64,000 nucleotides of DNA from Nostocales cyanobacterium LEGE 11386 (GCA_015207155.1 JADEXK010000033.1:1-64000); one strand, 5' to 3'; counted from the stretch's first letter, positions 25,438-34,377 are shown. Numbers and translations: made by a program. Notes: generated by a model not told the origin, from the letters alone.

Positions 25438-25480
25438 GGCAGAGGAGATGAGCAATACTCATCTCCTCTGCCAGTTTTTA
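25438..25480 (+). terminator. Strong intrinsic terminator
   Basis: A perfect 15-bp stem (GGCAGAGGAGATGAG / CTCATCTCCTCTGCC, loop CAATA), followed by AGTTTTTA on the + strand. It would end transcription coming from sigF and the pseudogene; the flanking A-poor left side suggests it works only on the + strand. Confidence 0.85.
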
Positions 25481-25541
25481 ATCATCATTCTGAGTTTGTG
25501 TAGCCCCAGGCTTTAGTCTGTGGGCGAATAAAACGCAGTCT

Positions 25542-26048
25542 CTATCCCGGAAGTTGCTTTTTCAACGCTTCCAATGAAGCCCAACGACTATCAATCGGCT
25601 TGTCTGAACTATCAGCATCACTGCTCAAAATACCTGGACAATTGAGGTCACAAAGCTGGCGCTGCGGAAATGCTAAACACATCTGCTCATACAACCATTC
25701 ACTAGGATAAAAATAACCATCGGGTGATAAGGTTTCCACCAAATCTTCCATCACTACTTCCCTTTCTAAGGGCAAGTCTTGTATTTGATTAGCCGCTTCG
25801 TCTAACCAAATAACTTCTTTGGTATTCACCATCAAACGATGATTATATTGCTGCAAGCAACGGTTGCAGGTACAGGTAACAATTGTTTCTGCCTGACCGG
25901 ATACTTCTAAGTAGTTACCATGATGCTGCACCCGGACGTTACCACGCACTGGTGTTAAGGTTTCCAGACCAGGCAGAAACTCTTTAACTTCAAGTTCCTC
26001 TGTCCGCTCCGGGGCTTTGGTTAGCTGCGGAATAAAAATTGCGTCCAT
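25542..26048 (-). CDS. YceD family protein (DUF177)
   Basis: A 168-residue protein of the widespread YceD/DUF177 family, which in bacteria and chloroplasts is linked to 23S rRNA accumulation. It has two cysteine pairs, CTCNRC (about residues 60-65) and CDLNC, probably a zinc knuckle, and the usual acidic centre EVVMEDLVETLSPDGYFYP. Last gene of the rpmH-rnpA-PH-yidC-jag-yceD run, a neighbourhood that supports a ribosome-assembly role. It starts MDAIFIPQLTKAPERTEEL. Confidence 0.88.
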   Translation of the reverse strand: MDAIFIPQLTKAPERTEELEVKEFLPGLETLTPVRGNVRVQHHGNYLEVSGQAETIVTCTCNRCLQQYNHRLMVNTKEVIWLDEAANQIQDLPLEREVVMEDLVETLSPDGYFYPSEWLYEQMCLAFPQRQLCDLNCPGILSSDADSSDKPIDSRWASLEALKKQLPG

Positions 26049-26160
26049 AGGATTTCGACATAATCACAAAAATTTTTGTTAATTATCAACAGCATTGCTG
26101 ATAATACATTTTTAGTTTAGCTCTTAGCAAACAATAAGTATTTTGTACTGGGCTAGCTAA

Positions 26161-26688
26161 TCATAATTCAACCGTCGCTGCTGGACGAACAACCAAATGA
26201 CGATGCGGTTCCTTACCACGACTAAAGGTTTCTAAATCCGGAAATTCCTTTAAGAATGTGTGGATTTGCCGCCGTTCAGCTGAACTGAGGGATTTAATTT
26301 CCACTTCTTGACCAGAAGAGCGTACTTCATCAGCTGCTGCTTCTGCCATTGCCCGAATTTCTGCTTGTCTTTTGACGCGGTAGCCATTCAACTCAATAGT
26401 ATAAGAAGCTTGTCCCTCTTCGGGTTGGTTGAGGTTTAGCACCGAATTAGCTAAATATTGAATCGCATCCAAAACCGAACCATCAGTGCCAATTAAAACT
26501 TGGATTTGTTCTGGCGTCAGGTTGGTTTCATCGATTGTTAACCAGTAGTTATCTGGTTCTGGGGAATCACTATCTTGAGGTTGGGCAATTTCTAAATTAC
26601 CTTGAATCTCAGTAGATATTCCTGTTAATTGCAGCAGTGTTTTTAACCACTGCTGCCCTCGTTGCATGGAACTGTCAACCATCATCAA
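26161..26688 (-). CDS. jag: Jag/KhpB-type RNA-binding protein (KH and R3H domains)
   Basis: A 175-residue protein. A KH-like segment (PEQIQVLIGTDGSVLDAIQYLANSVLN) is followed by the R3H domain (SSAERRQIHTFLKEFPDL and FSRGKEPHRHLVV). KhpB/Jag proteins bind RNA with KhpA and influence cell elongation in Gram-positives; the yidC-jag linkage is ancient. The start ATG overlaps the yidC stop by four bases (ATGA), evidence of translational coupling. Confidence 0.92.
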   Translation of the reverse strand: MMMVDSSMQRGQQWLKTLLQLTGISTEIQGNLEIAQPQDSDSPEPDNYWLTIDETNLTPEQIQVLIGTDGSVLDAIQYLANSVLNLNQPEEGQASYTIELNGYRVKRQAEIRAMAEAAADEVRSSGQEVEIKSLSSAERRQIHTFLKEFPDLETFSRGKEPHRHLVVRPAATVEL

Positions 26689-27827
26689 CCTGTAGTCTTT
26701 TTCTTAGAACTCTTTGGCTCAAACGGTAATGTTTTTTGTTCTACTGCTGCTTCTTTCTCTTGGGTAGCTACGATTTTTTGCAGCTCCTCTGGCAGAGGCT
26801 CACGAGAGAGAATATAGGTTTGCAGTGTCTGGAAAATATTACCAATCACCATATACATCAGCACGCCAGCCGGTAGAGGGAAGAACAAAAACATCCCAGA
26901 AAAGATAACCGGAGTGATTTTGTTAACTGTGTCTTGCTGCGGGTTACCACCACTGGAATTTTGCCCAGACAGCAATTGGCTGACATAAAGACTGATCCCA
27001 AAGAAGACGATCATGGAAACGATGTCCCAGTGGACTTTACCATCAGGATCGATCGCACCTACTCTACCTAAGGCATCAATAAACAAAAATCCTTTATCTG
27101 CTGCTAGTCCAGGAATGGAGCCTTGAATCGTCACATCTCCTGGCTCTAAGGCTTCTATATTGCCTTCAGCGTCGATTTTGACCCTCTCTTCTCCTTTAAT
27201 AACTTTCCATTCAGGAACCAAGTTATTTTCTGGATGTTCTGCTAAAAGTACCTGAAATGGTTTGCCTTCAAGGGTCTGATACTGGATCTTAGTTTTTTCT
27301 CCCACTGCTAATTTATTACCTGCGGGGAGAATTGCCGTAACACGAGCGCGTTCCCCATCAGCAATATAAATGTTTTGGGGAGGTGTAGCAAAGGCTTGGG
27401 GTTGAATTCGTTCTATTTGTTCAGAGGGAAAGATTTGCAGGTTAACGCTGTAGTTAACGCCAGCAAAGGGCGAACCCCGCAAAGTGGCAAATAGCGCTAG
27501 GAGTACGGGCATTTGCAGTAAAAGAGGTAAGCATCCTGCCAATGGATTGCCAAATTCTTTTTGGACATTGACCATTTCCTCTTGCTGCTTTTGCGGATCG
27601 TCCTTATACCGCTCTTTGATTTCTGCCATCCGCTTCTGCATTAGAGGTTGTACAATTCGCATTTTCCGCATATTGCGAATTGAACCAGCACTCAGGGGAT
27701 AGAGCGCAAAGCGGATTATCAATGTCAAGGCAACGATCGCCAATCCATAGCTGGGCACAATTCCATAGAAAAAATCTATGATTGGCAGCATCACGTTGTT
27801 CGAGAGAAACCCGATACCAAAATCCAT
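26685..27827 (-). CDS. yidC: Membrane protein insertase YidC
   Basis: A 380-residue Oxa1/YidC/Alb3 insertase. Conserved arginine in the hydrophilic groove is R39 (IIRFALYPLS); the C1 hairpin (about 52-92) and PLAGCLPLLLQMPVLLALF follow. TM segments 4-5 lie near 268-345. A cyanobacterial feature is a roughly 100-residue insertion (about 150-255) facing the lumen/periplasm, beta-rich with a bacterial Ig (BIG2-like) pattern (GNKLAVGEKTKIQYQ, VKIDAEGNIEALEPGDVTIQG). The basic C-terminus PKSSKKKTTG fits ribosome contact. Second in the yidC-jag coupling. Confidence 0.95.
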   Translation of the reverse strand: MDFGIGFLSNNVMLPIIDFFYGIVPSYGLAIVALTLIIRFALYPLSAGSIRNMRKMRIVQPLMQKRMAEIKERYKDDPQKQQEEMVNVQKEFGNPLAGCLPLLLQMPVLLALFATLRGSPFAGVNYSVNLQIFPSEQIERIQPQAFATPPQNIYIADGERARVTAILPAGNKLAVGEKTKIQYQTLEGKPFQVLLAEHPENNLVPEWKVIKGEERVKIDAEGNIEALEPGDVTIQGSIPGLAADKGFLFIDALGRVGAIDPDGKVHWDIVSMIVFFGISLYVSQLLSGQNSSGGNPQQDTVNKITPVIFSGMFLFFPLPAGVLMYMVIGNIFQTLQTYILSREPLPEELQKIVATQEKEAAVEQKTLPFEPKSSKKKTTG

Positions 27828-28055
27828 TATTCTGAATTCAACCTGAGGTACTGTAAACTGAACTGAATCTAATTTATCTAATCTTGATTCTTCTATGACT
27901 ATCCTACGCTACGGATAGCCGCACTTTGAAAGTGTTGAGTCCTGAGTAGGAAGAAGTATATAGGGTTTGATAGATGGGAAGTTGTGAATTTTTTATTTTA
28001 TTTTGTCAGCAAGTTTTGCTTTTACTACTCCCTACATCCTACTCCCTACTCTCCA

Positions 28056-28448
28056 TTACTTGTTAGCAGCACCGCTATATAGAGGATTTTTAGCCGTGAC
28101 TCTTTCATTGATGTAGTCGTACGTCTCGCGGAAATTTGGAACAGCCCGCATTTCTAGACGACTACCATTTCTCAGGGTTAATACCATATCTCCCCAAAAG
28201 CCAATGCCTCGGGGAACTTTGACAATTTTGACTACTTCTGAATAAATCACGTCAGTGCGATCGCGTCCTCTCCAACCTCCCATCACGGAAATCCGGCGAT
28301 CGGTGATGCGGAAGCGCAGCCACAATGCCCTGACGATTGCTCCAACTGCCAATGGTAAACCCACGACAGTTAGTCCAATCAACATGTTGAGAATTAAGTC
28401 CCCAATGTGGGGGCCACCTTCATAATACACTTCTTCACGAATACCCAT
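28056..28448 (-). CDS. PH domain-containing membrane protein
   Basis: A 130-residue protein between rnpA and yidC. A hydrophobic region (GDLILNMLIGLTVVGLPLAVGAIVRALWL) precedes the bacterial PH core (RFRITDRRISVMGGWRGRDRTDVIYSEVVKIVKV), typical of the DUF304/YdbS-type bPH2 proteins. In cyanobacteria this gene is a regular member of the rnpA-yidC cluster. Its start lies inside the rnpA 3' end by 14 bases. Function unknown. Confidence 0.88.
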   Translation of the reverse strand: MGIREEVYYEGGPHIGDLILNMLIGLTVVGLPLAVGAIVRALWLRFRITDRRISVMGGWRGRDRTDVIYSEVVKIVKVPRGIGFWGDMVLTLRNGSRLEMRAVPNFRETYDYINERVTAKNPLYSGAANK

Positions 28449-28857
28449 CGAATACCTCTGCTTTTACCAACAACTGCTCTAATTCTTGCAGAAATTGTTG
28501 GCTTACGCACTTAGATTCTGCTGCTGTTGGTTTGACAACAATGACTAGCCGCCAGCCTGGGGACAATTTCGGTAGCAACTGATGCAACGCAGCAGTAATT
28601 TGGCGTTTAATTCGGTTACGCACTACTGCTCTTTTGCTGACTTTGGTACTAATCGAAATGCCAAATTGACTGCTGGCAAGCTGTTTTGGGTCAGTTGGAG
28701 AGTTGGTGTTGGCGGCAGTATCACCATAATTTTTTTTTGAAGATGACGGTCTTAAAGCTCTCAATGTGAAATGAGAACTGTGTCGCCGAATTCCTTCACG
28801 GAAAACTGCCTGGAAATCTTTGCGGGATTTTAACCGATTTGCTTTGGGCAAAGCCAC
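28435..28857 (-). CDS. rnpA: Ribonuclease P protein component
   Basis: Protein cofactor of RNase P, which matures tRNA 5' ends. The start MALPKANRLKSRKDFQAVF and the RNR motif SKRAVVRNRIKRQITAAL are diagnostic. Between the first strand and the FGISISTK strand there is an unusually long, Ser/Asn/Pro-rich insert (about residues 37-66), which contains a run of nine A bases on the coding strand (28730-28738). It follows rpmH by 25 bp, the near-universal order. Confidence 0.95.
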   Translation of the reverse strand: MALPKANRLKSRKDFQAVFREGIRRHSSHFTLRALRPSSSKKNYGDTAANTNSPTDPKQLASSQFGISISTKVSKRAVVRNRIKRQITAALHQLLPKLSPGWRLVIVVKPTAAESKCVSQQFLQELEQLLVKAEVFDGYS

Positions 28858-28882
28858 ATCTGCTCTTTTGGCTGGAAATTCT

Positions 28883-29017
28883 CTACACGCTTAGACGATG
28901 CCGTCCCCTTTTTCTTCTGGCCCTGATTACGTTTCTGCCGTTTGGTGTCTGCATCCTGGCACGAAAACCTGAGGTTCTTTTTCTTTTACGGCAAGTGCCG
29001 CCCAGGGTTCTTTGCAT
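28883..29017 (-). CDS. rpmH: 50S ribosomal protein L34
   Basis: A 44-residue highly basic protein: MQRTLGGTCRKRKRTSGFRA, then RMQTPNGRNVIRARRKRGRH, then RLSV. This is the complete L34 signature (R-T-x-x-FRARM-T-NGR-VI-ARR-KGR--L). It heads the run leading to rnpA and yidC. The first third differs slightly from the bacterial consensus (extra TCRKRKR), as in other cyanobacteria. Confidence 0.97.
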   Translation of the reverse strand: MQRTLGGTCRKRKRTSGFRARMQTPNGRNVIRARRKRGRHRLSV

Positions 29018-29167
29018 ATCGTTCTCCTCTAAGGCGATTTTTATAAAAAGTCACAATCTATGATTTTATCACTCTACCAGCAAAACGACAGAGATTGTTA
29101 TTAAAAAGTGGTCAAAAGTCAATGCGTTTAGACGAATAGCAACTAACAACTGACCACTAAGAATTGC

Positions 29168-29716
29168 TTAAGAGATGCTCAAAAGCCAGGTGCCCACGTA
29201 ACGTAGCAGTGGCACATCTCCAGGGGAAAGAACTTGGCAGTTGAAATGGTACATTCCCCCAAAAGTCGGATTTCGTACATTAGATAAGACTAACTCAACC
29301 TGTCTACCGGCGGGCACTGGCTCTTCCGGAAAGATTTCGATGAGGCGACTTTCTTTGTTCCACTTCACCTCAAGGAGAGGTACTTTTTTACCTTGAACCC
29401 TAACTTCAATTTTGTTGGGGTCGAAAGTTCCTTTGTAATAATCTGGGTAAGTAACAGCAAACTGGGCAACTGCTAATTTCATTTTTTCGCTGGGAATCCT
29501 TAATCTATAACGATCCCAGTTATTAGCTTGTCCACCAAAATCAAACCGGAAGGGCAGTTGATTTTCGCTTTTGATACCGCTAAACAGCGTTAATCCTTGA
29601 CCCTGGGCCCAGGTGATAGCTGGTAATCCAGTTACTAAAAAGCCAGTCACAGCTAAAGCAGAGAGAAATCTCAGAGGCAGTTTGCCCTCAGAACCTCGAA
29701 AAAGTAAACTTCGCAT
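29168..29716 (-). CDS. DUF2808 domain protein, exported
   Basis: A 182-residue protein with an N-terminal signal sequence (LSALAVTGFLVTGLPAITWAQG, cleavage about residue 38). The mature part, with YRLRIPSEKMKLAVAQFAVTYPDYYKGTFDPNKIEVR and IEIFPEEPVPAGRQVELVLSNVRNP, is the DUF2808 pattern found in cyanobacteria as multi-copy periplasmic or outer-layer proteins. Function is unknown. Monocistronic; ends 151 bp from rpmH's upstream region. Confidence 0.85.
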   Translation of the reverse strand: MRSLLFRGSEGKLPLRFLSALAVTGFLVTGLPAITWAQGQGLTLFSGIKSENQLPFRFDFGGQANNWDRYRLRIPSEKMKLAVAQFAVTYPDYYKGTFDPNKIEVRVQGKKVPLLEVKWNKESRLIEIFPEEPVPAGRQVELVLSNVRNPTFGGMYHFNCQVLSPGDVPLLRYVGTWLLSIS

Positions 29717-30448
29717 AGTTCAGCTCCTCCACCAGGAAATATGAGTGTTATTTAAATCATCGAAATTTGGTCTTCGTAAATAAACTTTACTACTGACTTC
29801 CTGACAATTGACGTTAAATGGAAACAACAAGTGCCATGTCCCCTGGAATGTCAGGTCTGAGGAAAAATACGGTGTTATTTATTTAACATTATTTAGCTTG
29901 AGCAATATAGACATTGTTGTCACTAGCCTGGTCTAATTTAAACTAGATAGAAACACAGTTAAGAGTTGATTGTGTTTCTAAATATGTATAAGTGTATCTT
30001 AATTTAAGATTTTTGTTATAAAAATTGAGCTAGCCAGTCAGCGATCGCCGATGAACTTGGGATAAATTGATTAAAATGAGCTTGAATCAAAAGCCGCAAT
30101 CATTAAAAAATAACAGGGAAATTATCAAGCTTTAAAAATATGTAAGCAAGGAATACTAAAATTTTGCAATCCCTAAAACAAGCTAAAGACAAAGATGTAA
30201 ATTTGGGAATTAACTTAGGATTTGCAATATGTAAACCTATTTGTAACTATCAGCAAGTGTGCCATCTGCAAGCGGCAAAGTGAGGCATCACCTGGAGAAC
30301 CAAGAGTGGTAAAGAAAAAGTTCAAGGTTCAATCTACTAGGAAAAGCCTTCACAGACAGTTACTGCCCTCAATGATGAGTACGGGACATCCCCATGGGAA
30401 AATTGCATATTTGCCAGAACATAGAAGTATTTATCTCCAGGAGATTTC
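29717..30448. other. Intergenic region DUF2808 - pntA
   Basis: A 732-bp AT-rich gap between divergent genes. Visible: a 9-bp-stem hairpin (29949-29979) and a GCGATCGC site (30042-30049). A 76-codon frame (30222-30452) ending at the pntA start is not convincing. No RNA gene recognised, although the length leaves room for a small RNA. Confidence 0.55.
29949..29979. other. Hairpin in the divergent region
   Basis: Perfect 9-bp stem AGAAACACA / TGTGTTTCT around a 13-base loop (GTTAAGAGTTGAT). There is no T-tract, so it could be a regulatory structure or a chance inverted repeat. Confidence 0.5.
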
Positions 30449-31621
30449 ATGAGAATTGCAGTTGCTAAAGAAATAGAAGTTTGTGAGCGTCGTGTGGCAT
30501 TAAATCCTGATACCGTTGCCCGATTGGTCAAACAAGGTTTGGAAGTATGGGTAGAAACAGGTGCGGGAGAACGATCTTTTTTTAGTGATGCTACCTATGA
30601 AGCAGTAGGAGCCACAATTATTAGTGATACTGCTAAATTATGGAGTGAAGCAGATATCCTGTTGAAAGTCAGCCCACCACAAGAGCGGGAAGATGGCGGC
30701 TCAGAAATTGAATTACTCAAGGAAGGGTCTGTTTTAATCAGCTTCCTCAATCCTTTGGGAAATCCCGTAGTGGCTCAACAACTGGCAAATCGTCAAGTCA
30801 CAGCCTTGAGTATGGAAATGATCCCCCGTACCACCAGGGCGCAAAGCATGGATGCGTTGTCTTCGCAAGCTTCACTAGCAGGTTACAAGGCAGTGTTAAT
30901 TGCCGCAGCTGCATTACCGAAATATTTCCCCATGCTGACAACAGCCGCAGGTACAATTGCCCCAGCGAAAGTATTTATCATGGGGGCTGGTGTGGCCGGA
31001 TTGCAAGCGATCGCTACCGCCAGACGCTTGGGTGCGGTGGTAGAAGCTTTTGATATCCGTCCTGCCGTCAAAGAAGAAGTGCAAAGTTTGGGAGCGAAAT
31101 TCGTCGAAGTCAAACTCGAAGAAGAAACCACCGCCGCCGGTGGTTACGCCAAAGAAATTTCCGAAGCTAGCAAACAACGCACCCAAGAAGTTGTTGCCGA
31201 ACATGTGAAAAATGCTGATGTAGTCATTACTACCGCCCAAGTTCCGGGGAGAAAAGCACCACGCCTCGTCACCGAGGATATGGTGGCACAAATGAAACCA
31301 GGCTCAGTGATTGTGGATTTAGCTGCCGAACAGGGTGGTAACTGCGCCTGCACAGAACCCGGTAAAGATATAGTTTGGAATGGCGTGACAATTATTGGCC
31401 CCATCAATCTGCCATCATCCATGCCAGTCCACGCCAGCCAGTTGTATTCCAAAAATGTGACTTCGTTGATTCAACTATTAATTAAAGACAAAGCTTTACA
31501 GGTGGATTTTGCCGACGACATCGTTGATGCGGCTTGCATTACTCATGCAGGTGAAATTCGGAATCAACGAGTGCAGGATGCACTACAAGCTTTGAGTAAT
31601 CAACAACCGGCGGTTAATTAG
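30449..31621 (+). CDS. pntA1: NAD(P) transhydrogenase subunit alpha part 1 (dI)
   Basis: A 390-residue soluble NAD(H)-binding domain I of the proton-pumping transhydrogenase. Contains the alanine-dehydrogenase-like fold with KEIEVCERRVALNPDTV, AGYKAVLIAA and the dinucleotide motif GAGVAG (179-184). It is a split PntA: the membrane part is the next gene. The operon pntA1-pntA2-pntB is complete and makes NADPH from NADH at the expense of the proton gradient in the thylakoid or plasma membrane. Start supported by AGGAG eight bases upstream. Confidence 0.96.
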   Translation: MRIAVAKEIEVCERRVALNPDTVARLVKQGLEVWVETGAGERSFFSDATYEAVGATIISDTAKLWSEADILLKVSPPQEREDGGSEIELLKEGSVLISFLNPLGNPVVAQQLANRQVTALSMEMIPRTTRAQSMDALSSQASLAGYKAVLIAAAALPKYFPMLTTAAGTIAPAKVFIMGAGVAGLQAIATARRLGAVVEAFDIRPAVKEEVQSLGAKFVEVKLEEETTAAGGYAKEISEASKQRTQEVVAEHVKNADVVITTAQVPGRKAPRLVTEDMVAQMKPGSVIVDLAAEQGGNCACTEPGKDIVWNGVTIIGPINLPSSMPVHASQLYSKNVTSLIQLLIKDKALQVDFADDIVDAACITHAGEIRNQRVQDALQALSNQQPAVN

Positions 31622-31692
31622 GGATTAGAGAACAGAGGGGCAGAGAAAAAATTCATGACCTATGCCCCATTTACACAAGGAGTTTTTATTTC

Positions 31693-31986
31693 ATGACAGA
31701 GGCATTACTTGCTGCTTTGTTTGTTTTTGTTCTGGCATCTTTTATTGGCTTTGAAGTCATCAATAAAATACCACCAACCTTACACACACCCTTGATGTCA
31801 GGCTCAAATGCGATCTCTGGCATTGCGGTACTAGGGGCAATAGTAGCGGCTGGTGCTAAAGAAACAAGTGTCTCAGTGACTCTCGGTTTGATTGCTGTAG
31901 TATTAGCGACAGTTAACGTCGTCGGTGGTTTTCTAGTCACAGATCGGATGTTGCAAATGTTCAAGAAAAAGGAGATTAAGGCGTGA
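31693..31986 (+). CDS. pntA2: NAD(P) transhydrogenase subunit alpha part 2 (membrane, dII)
   Basis: A 97-residue membrane protein forming part of the proton channel. Segments: EALLAALFVFVLASFIGFEVI, SNAISGIAVLGAIVAAG and VTLGLIAVVLATVNVVGGFLVTDRML, three spans with the TLHTPLMSG loop typical of PntA2/PntAB. Its TGA overlaps the GTG of pntB (GTGA), so the two are translationally coupled. Confidence 0.96.
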   Translation: MTEALLAALFVFVLASFIGFEVINKIPPTLHTPLMSGSNAISGIAVLGAIVAAGAKETSVSVTLGLIAVVLATVNVVGGFLVTDRMLQMFKKKEIKA

Positions 31987-33389
31987 GCGATTTTCTACCA
32001 ACTGGGATTCAGCTGACGTACTTAGTCGCTGCATCCTTATTCATTCTGGGATTGAAAAAACTGGGTTCCCCAGCCACCGCGCGGAATGGTAATGTGATAG
32101 CCGCCGTAGGAATGCTGCTGGCAGTTGTGGCAACACTGCTGGATCAGCAAGTTTTGAACTATGAGATGATTTTGTTAGGCTTGGCGATGGGAGCAGGAAT
32201 TGGTGCGATCGCAGCTTACAAAGTCCAAATGACGGAAATGCCCCAAATGGTGGGTTTACTCAATGGCTTGGGTGGTGCAGCTTCCGCCCTCATCGCTGTT
32301 GCCGAATTCTGGCGGTTATTGGCAACTTCTCAACCCATACCTCTGGATGTCAACATTTCCATTCTGCTGGATGTGTTAATTGGTGGTGTCACTTTAACAG
32401 GTAGTTTTATTGCCTTTGCCAAATTACAAGGTTTAATCAGTGGTTCCCCGATTAAATTTCCCTTGCAACAACCATTTAACCTGTTGCTTCTGGGTGCTTA
32501 CTTAGTAGGTAGTGCCTATTTAATCATCACACCCGATAGTCTACCCATCTTTTTGGGAGTCGTAGGAGTTTCTTTAGTATTAGGTGTAATGTTCGTCATC
32601 CCCATTGGTGGGGGTGATATGCCTGTGGTAATTTCGCTGTTGAACTCCCTATCAGGTGTAGCCGCCGCCGCCGCCGGGTTCGTGGTGATGAACAATATGT
32701 TGATTATTGCTGGCGCACTGGTGGGAGCATCGGGTTTAATCCTCACCGAAATTATGTGTAAGGCGATGAACCGTTCTCTGTTCAGCGTGCTGTTTGGTGC
32801 ATTTGGTGGGGCAGTTGCTGGTAGTGGTGGCGGTGCTACAGGCGCTACAGGCGATCAAACCGTCCGTAGCATTGATCCTGAAGAAGGCGCGATGATGTTG
32901 GGTTATGCCCGTAACGTAGTAATTGTTCCTGGTTACGGGATGGCAGTTGCCCAAGCGCAGCATAGTGTGCGGGAATTAGCAGATCAGCTAGAACGCATGG
33001 GTGTTGATGTCAAGTATGCTATTCACCCCGTGGCTGGGAGAATGCCAGGACACATGAATGTATTGCTGGCGGAGGCAAATGTACCTTATACCCAGTTGTA
33101 TGACATGGATGATATCAATCCTCAATTGGAAGCTGCGGATGTGGCTTTAGTGATTGGGGCTAATGATGTGGTGAATCCAGCAGCGCGTAGCGATGCCAAT
33201 AGTCCGATTTATGGAATGCCGATTTTGGAAGTTGATCGAGCCAAGCAGACAATTGTCATTAAGCGGGGAATGAGTACGGGTTTTGCCGGTGTAGATAATG
33301 AGTTGTTCTACAAGGAGAAAACGACGATGCTTTTTGGTAGCGCTAAGGATATGGTTTCCAAGTTGGTTTCGGAAGTGAAGCAACTTTAA
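31983..33389 (+). CDS. pntB: NAD(P) transhydrogenase subunit beta
   Basis: A 468-residue subunit with about eight membrane spans (residues 8-275) and a C-terminal NADP(H)-binding domain III (about 290-468). The NADP signature VPGYGMAVAQAQHSVRELA and the GANDVVNPAARSD and FYKEKTTMLFGSAK stretches are visible. GTG start, coupled to pntA2. A repeat element lies in the gap downstream. Confidence 0.97.
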   Translation: MSDFLPTGIQLTYLVAASLFILGLKKLGSPATARNGNVIAAVGMLLAVVATLLDQQVLNYEMILLGLAMGAGIGAIAAYKVQMTEMPQMVGLLNGLGGAASALIAVAEFWRLLATSQPIPLDVNISILLDVLIGGVTLTGSFIAFAKLQGLISGSPIKFPLQQPFNLLLLGAYLVGSAYLIITPDSLPIFLGVVGVSLVLGVMFVIPIGGGDMPVVISLLNSLSGVAAAAAGFVVMNNMLIIAGALVGASGLILTEIMCKAMNRSLFSVLFGAFGGAVAGSGGGATGATGDQTVRSIDPEEGAMMLGYARNVVIVPGYGMAVAQAQHSVRELADQLERMGVDVKYAIHPVAGRMPGHMNVLLAEANVPYTQLYDMDDINPQLEAADVALVIGANDVVNPAARSDANSPIYGMPILEVDRAKQTIVIKRGMSTGFAGVDNELFYKEKTTMLFGSAKDMVSKLVSEVKQL

Positions 33390-33483
33390 CCAACCGCAAA
33401 GGTGAAGCAACGCCGTCTTGTGCTGTTGCCAAGAACTTAACTTGCCTTAGAAGTGTAATGCTTCTGGGGCAAATTTTTTGTTG

Positions 33484-33640
33484 ATTATTAACGTGAGTTC
33501 GACAAATATCAAAAACCCCTCTCCAAACCTCTCCCCTGCCAGGAGAGAGGCTTTAAAAGCCTAATTTTTCGTTGTATTTTCAGCCCCTCTCCGCGTCGGA
33601 GAGAGGTTGGGGTGAGGTTCATCGAATTCACGTATTATTA
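33484..33640. mobile_element. MITE-like palindromic repeat element
   Basis: Terminal inverted repeats ACGTGAGTTCGA (33491-33502) and TCGAATTCACGT (33622-33633) match at 11 of 12 bases and are bracketed by further imperfect complementary bases (TTATTA / TATTATTAAT). Inside, CCCCTCTCCAAACCTCTCC pairs imperfectly with GGAGAGAGGTTGGGGTGAGG, and AGGCTTTAAAAGCCT forms an inner hairpin. It has no ORF. Elements of this sequence style are common in Nostocales intergenic DNA. It sits between convergent genes and its right edge touches the DUF4126 stop codon. Confidence 0.75.
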
Positions 33641-34180
33641 ATCTCTTGCTTGGCGATACCAGCCATACCACTGTTTAGCACTTCGCACTGCAAACCAAAG
33701 AAGGATTAAAGCAATTAATCCTCCTTGCCAAGGAGCATCAAAAGCAAACAGCACTAGAGCAATGCACAAGATGTCTTGAAGAAATACTGCCCACAATGGC
33801 AAGCCACGCAAACGATAGAACCAACCAACTTGAACTAGCTGGAGTACCAAAGCTAATAAACCCCCAATTAAAACAATCAGCCAGTTTGGAGTTGCTGTTG
33901 CTGAAGCCACTGCTAAACCCATAATGCCCCCTACGAGAGGAGACAATAATAACTGAACAATTTGTAATAATCTTTGCCCCCATAGCTTTTTTGAGGCCAA
34001 TAGCTCTACTAATGACCAAATAGTCAGGCAGCCTAATAAGACTGATGGGGAAATACGAGATAAAAGCGGCACATGCGACCACAAGTTAATGCCTTGCAAC
34101 AGGCCAATGATTAATAGAGGTATGCCTATTCTCATTCCTGCTGCCGCAGAAGCAGAAAGTGTAGCTAGAATTTCAATCAT
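33638..34180 (-). CDS. DUF4126 domain membrane protein
   Basis: A 180-residue polytopic protein starting MIEILATLSASAAAGMRIGIPLL, the DUF4126 opening, with five to six hydrophobic segments and a short basic tail (SAKQWYGWYRQARD). Many cyanobacteria carry it; function is not established. The stop codon abuts the repeat element to its 3' side. Confidence 0.85.
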   Translation of the reverse strand: MIEILATLSASAAAGMRIGIPLLIIGLLQGINLWSHVPLLSRISPSVLLGCLTIWSLVELLASKKLWGQRLLQIVQLLLSPLVGGIMGLAVASATATPNWLIVLIGGLLALVLQLVQVGWFYRLRGLPLWAVFLQDILCIALVLFAFDAPWQGGLIALILLWFAVRSAKQWYGWYRQARD

Positions 34181-34377
34181 TCAGGCAATGAAAGCAATAA
34201 TAAATAACTAAATATTTGTTATTTATACTACCCACTACCTGTGAAAATTCCAGCAATCAATAAACTTATTGAGAATGTAGTACTAAATATTTCCTATATA
34301 TTGATCGCGCGTAAAACTCCATCCCCTTGTGGGTGGGGCAGTTGACGTAGAAAAGGGGAGATGAGGTAGGTGTTTCA

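Larger units (their letters stand above)
25083..25541. other. Intergenic region with pseudogene and terminator
   Basis: A 459-bp gap between the sigma factor and the DUF177 gene. It contains GGGGAGAT-type short repeats, the four-helix-bundle pseudogene (25119-25343) and the strong hairpin at 25438-25472. Confidence 0.75.

Noticed and set aside
28883..29017. Replication origin or dnaA box cluster beside rpmH
   Set aside because: In many bacteria rpmH is next to dnaA/oriC, but no dnaA and no clustered TTATCCACA boxes were found here.
29717..30448. Small RNA gene such as Yfr1 in the long gap
   Set aside because: The conserved ACTCCTCACAC core of Yfr1 is absent and no other RNA family pattern was found.
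30222..30452. A 76-codon ORF ending at the pntA1 start
   Set aside because: No convincing ribosome site or recognisable composition; it merely overlaps the leader of pntA1.
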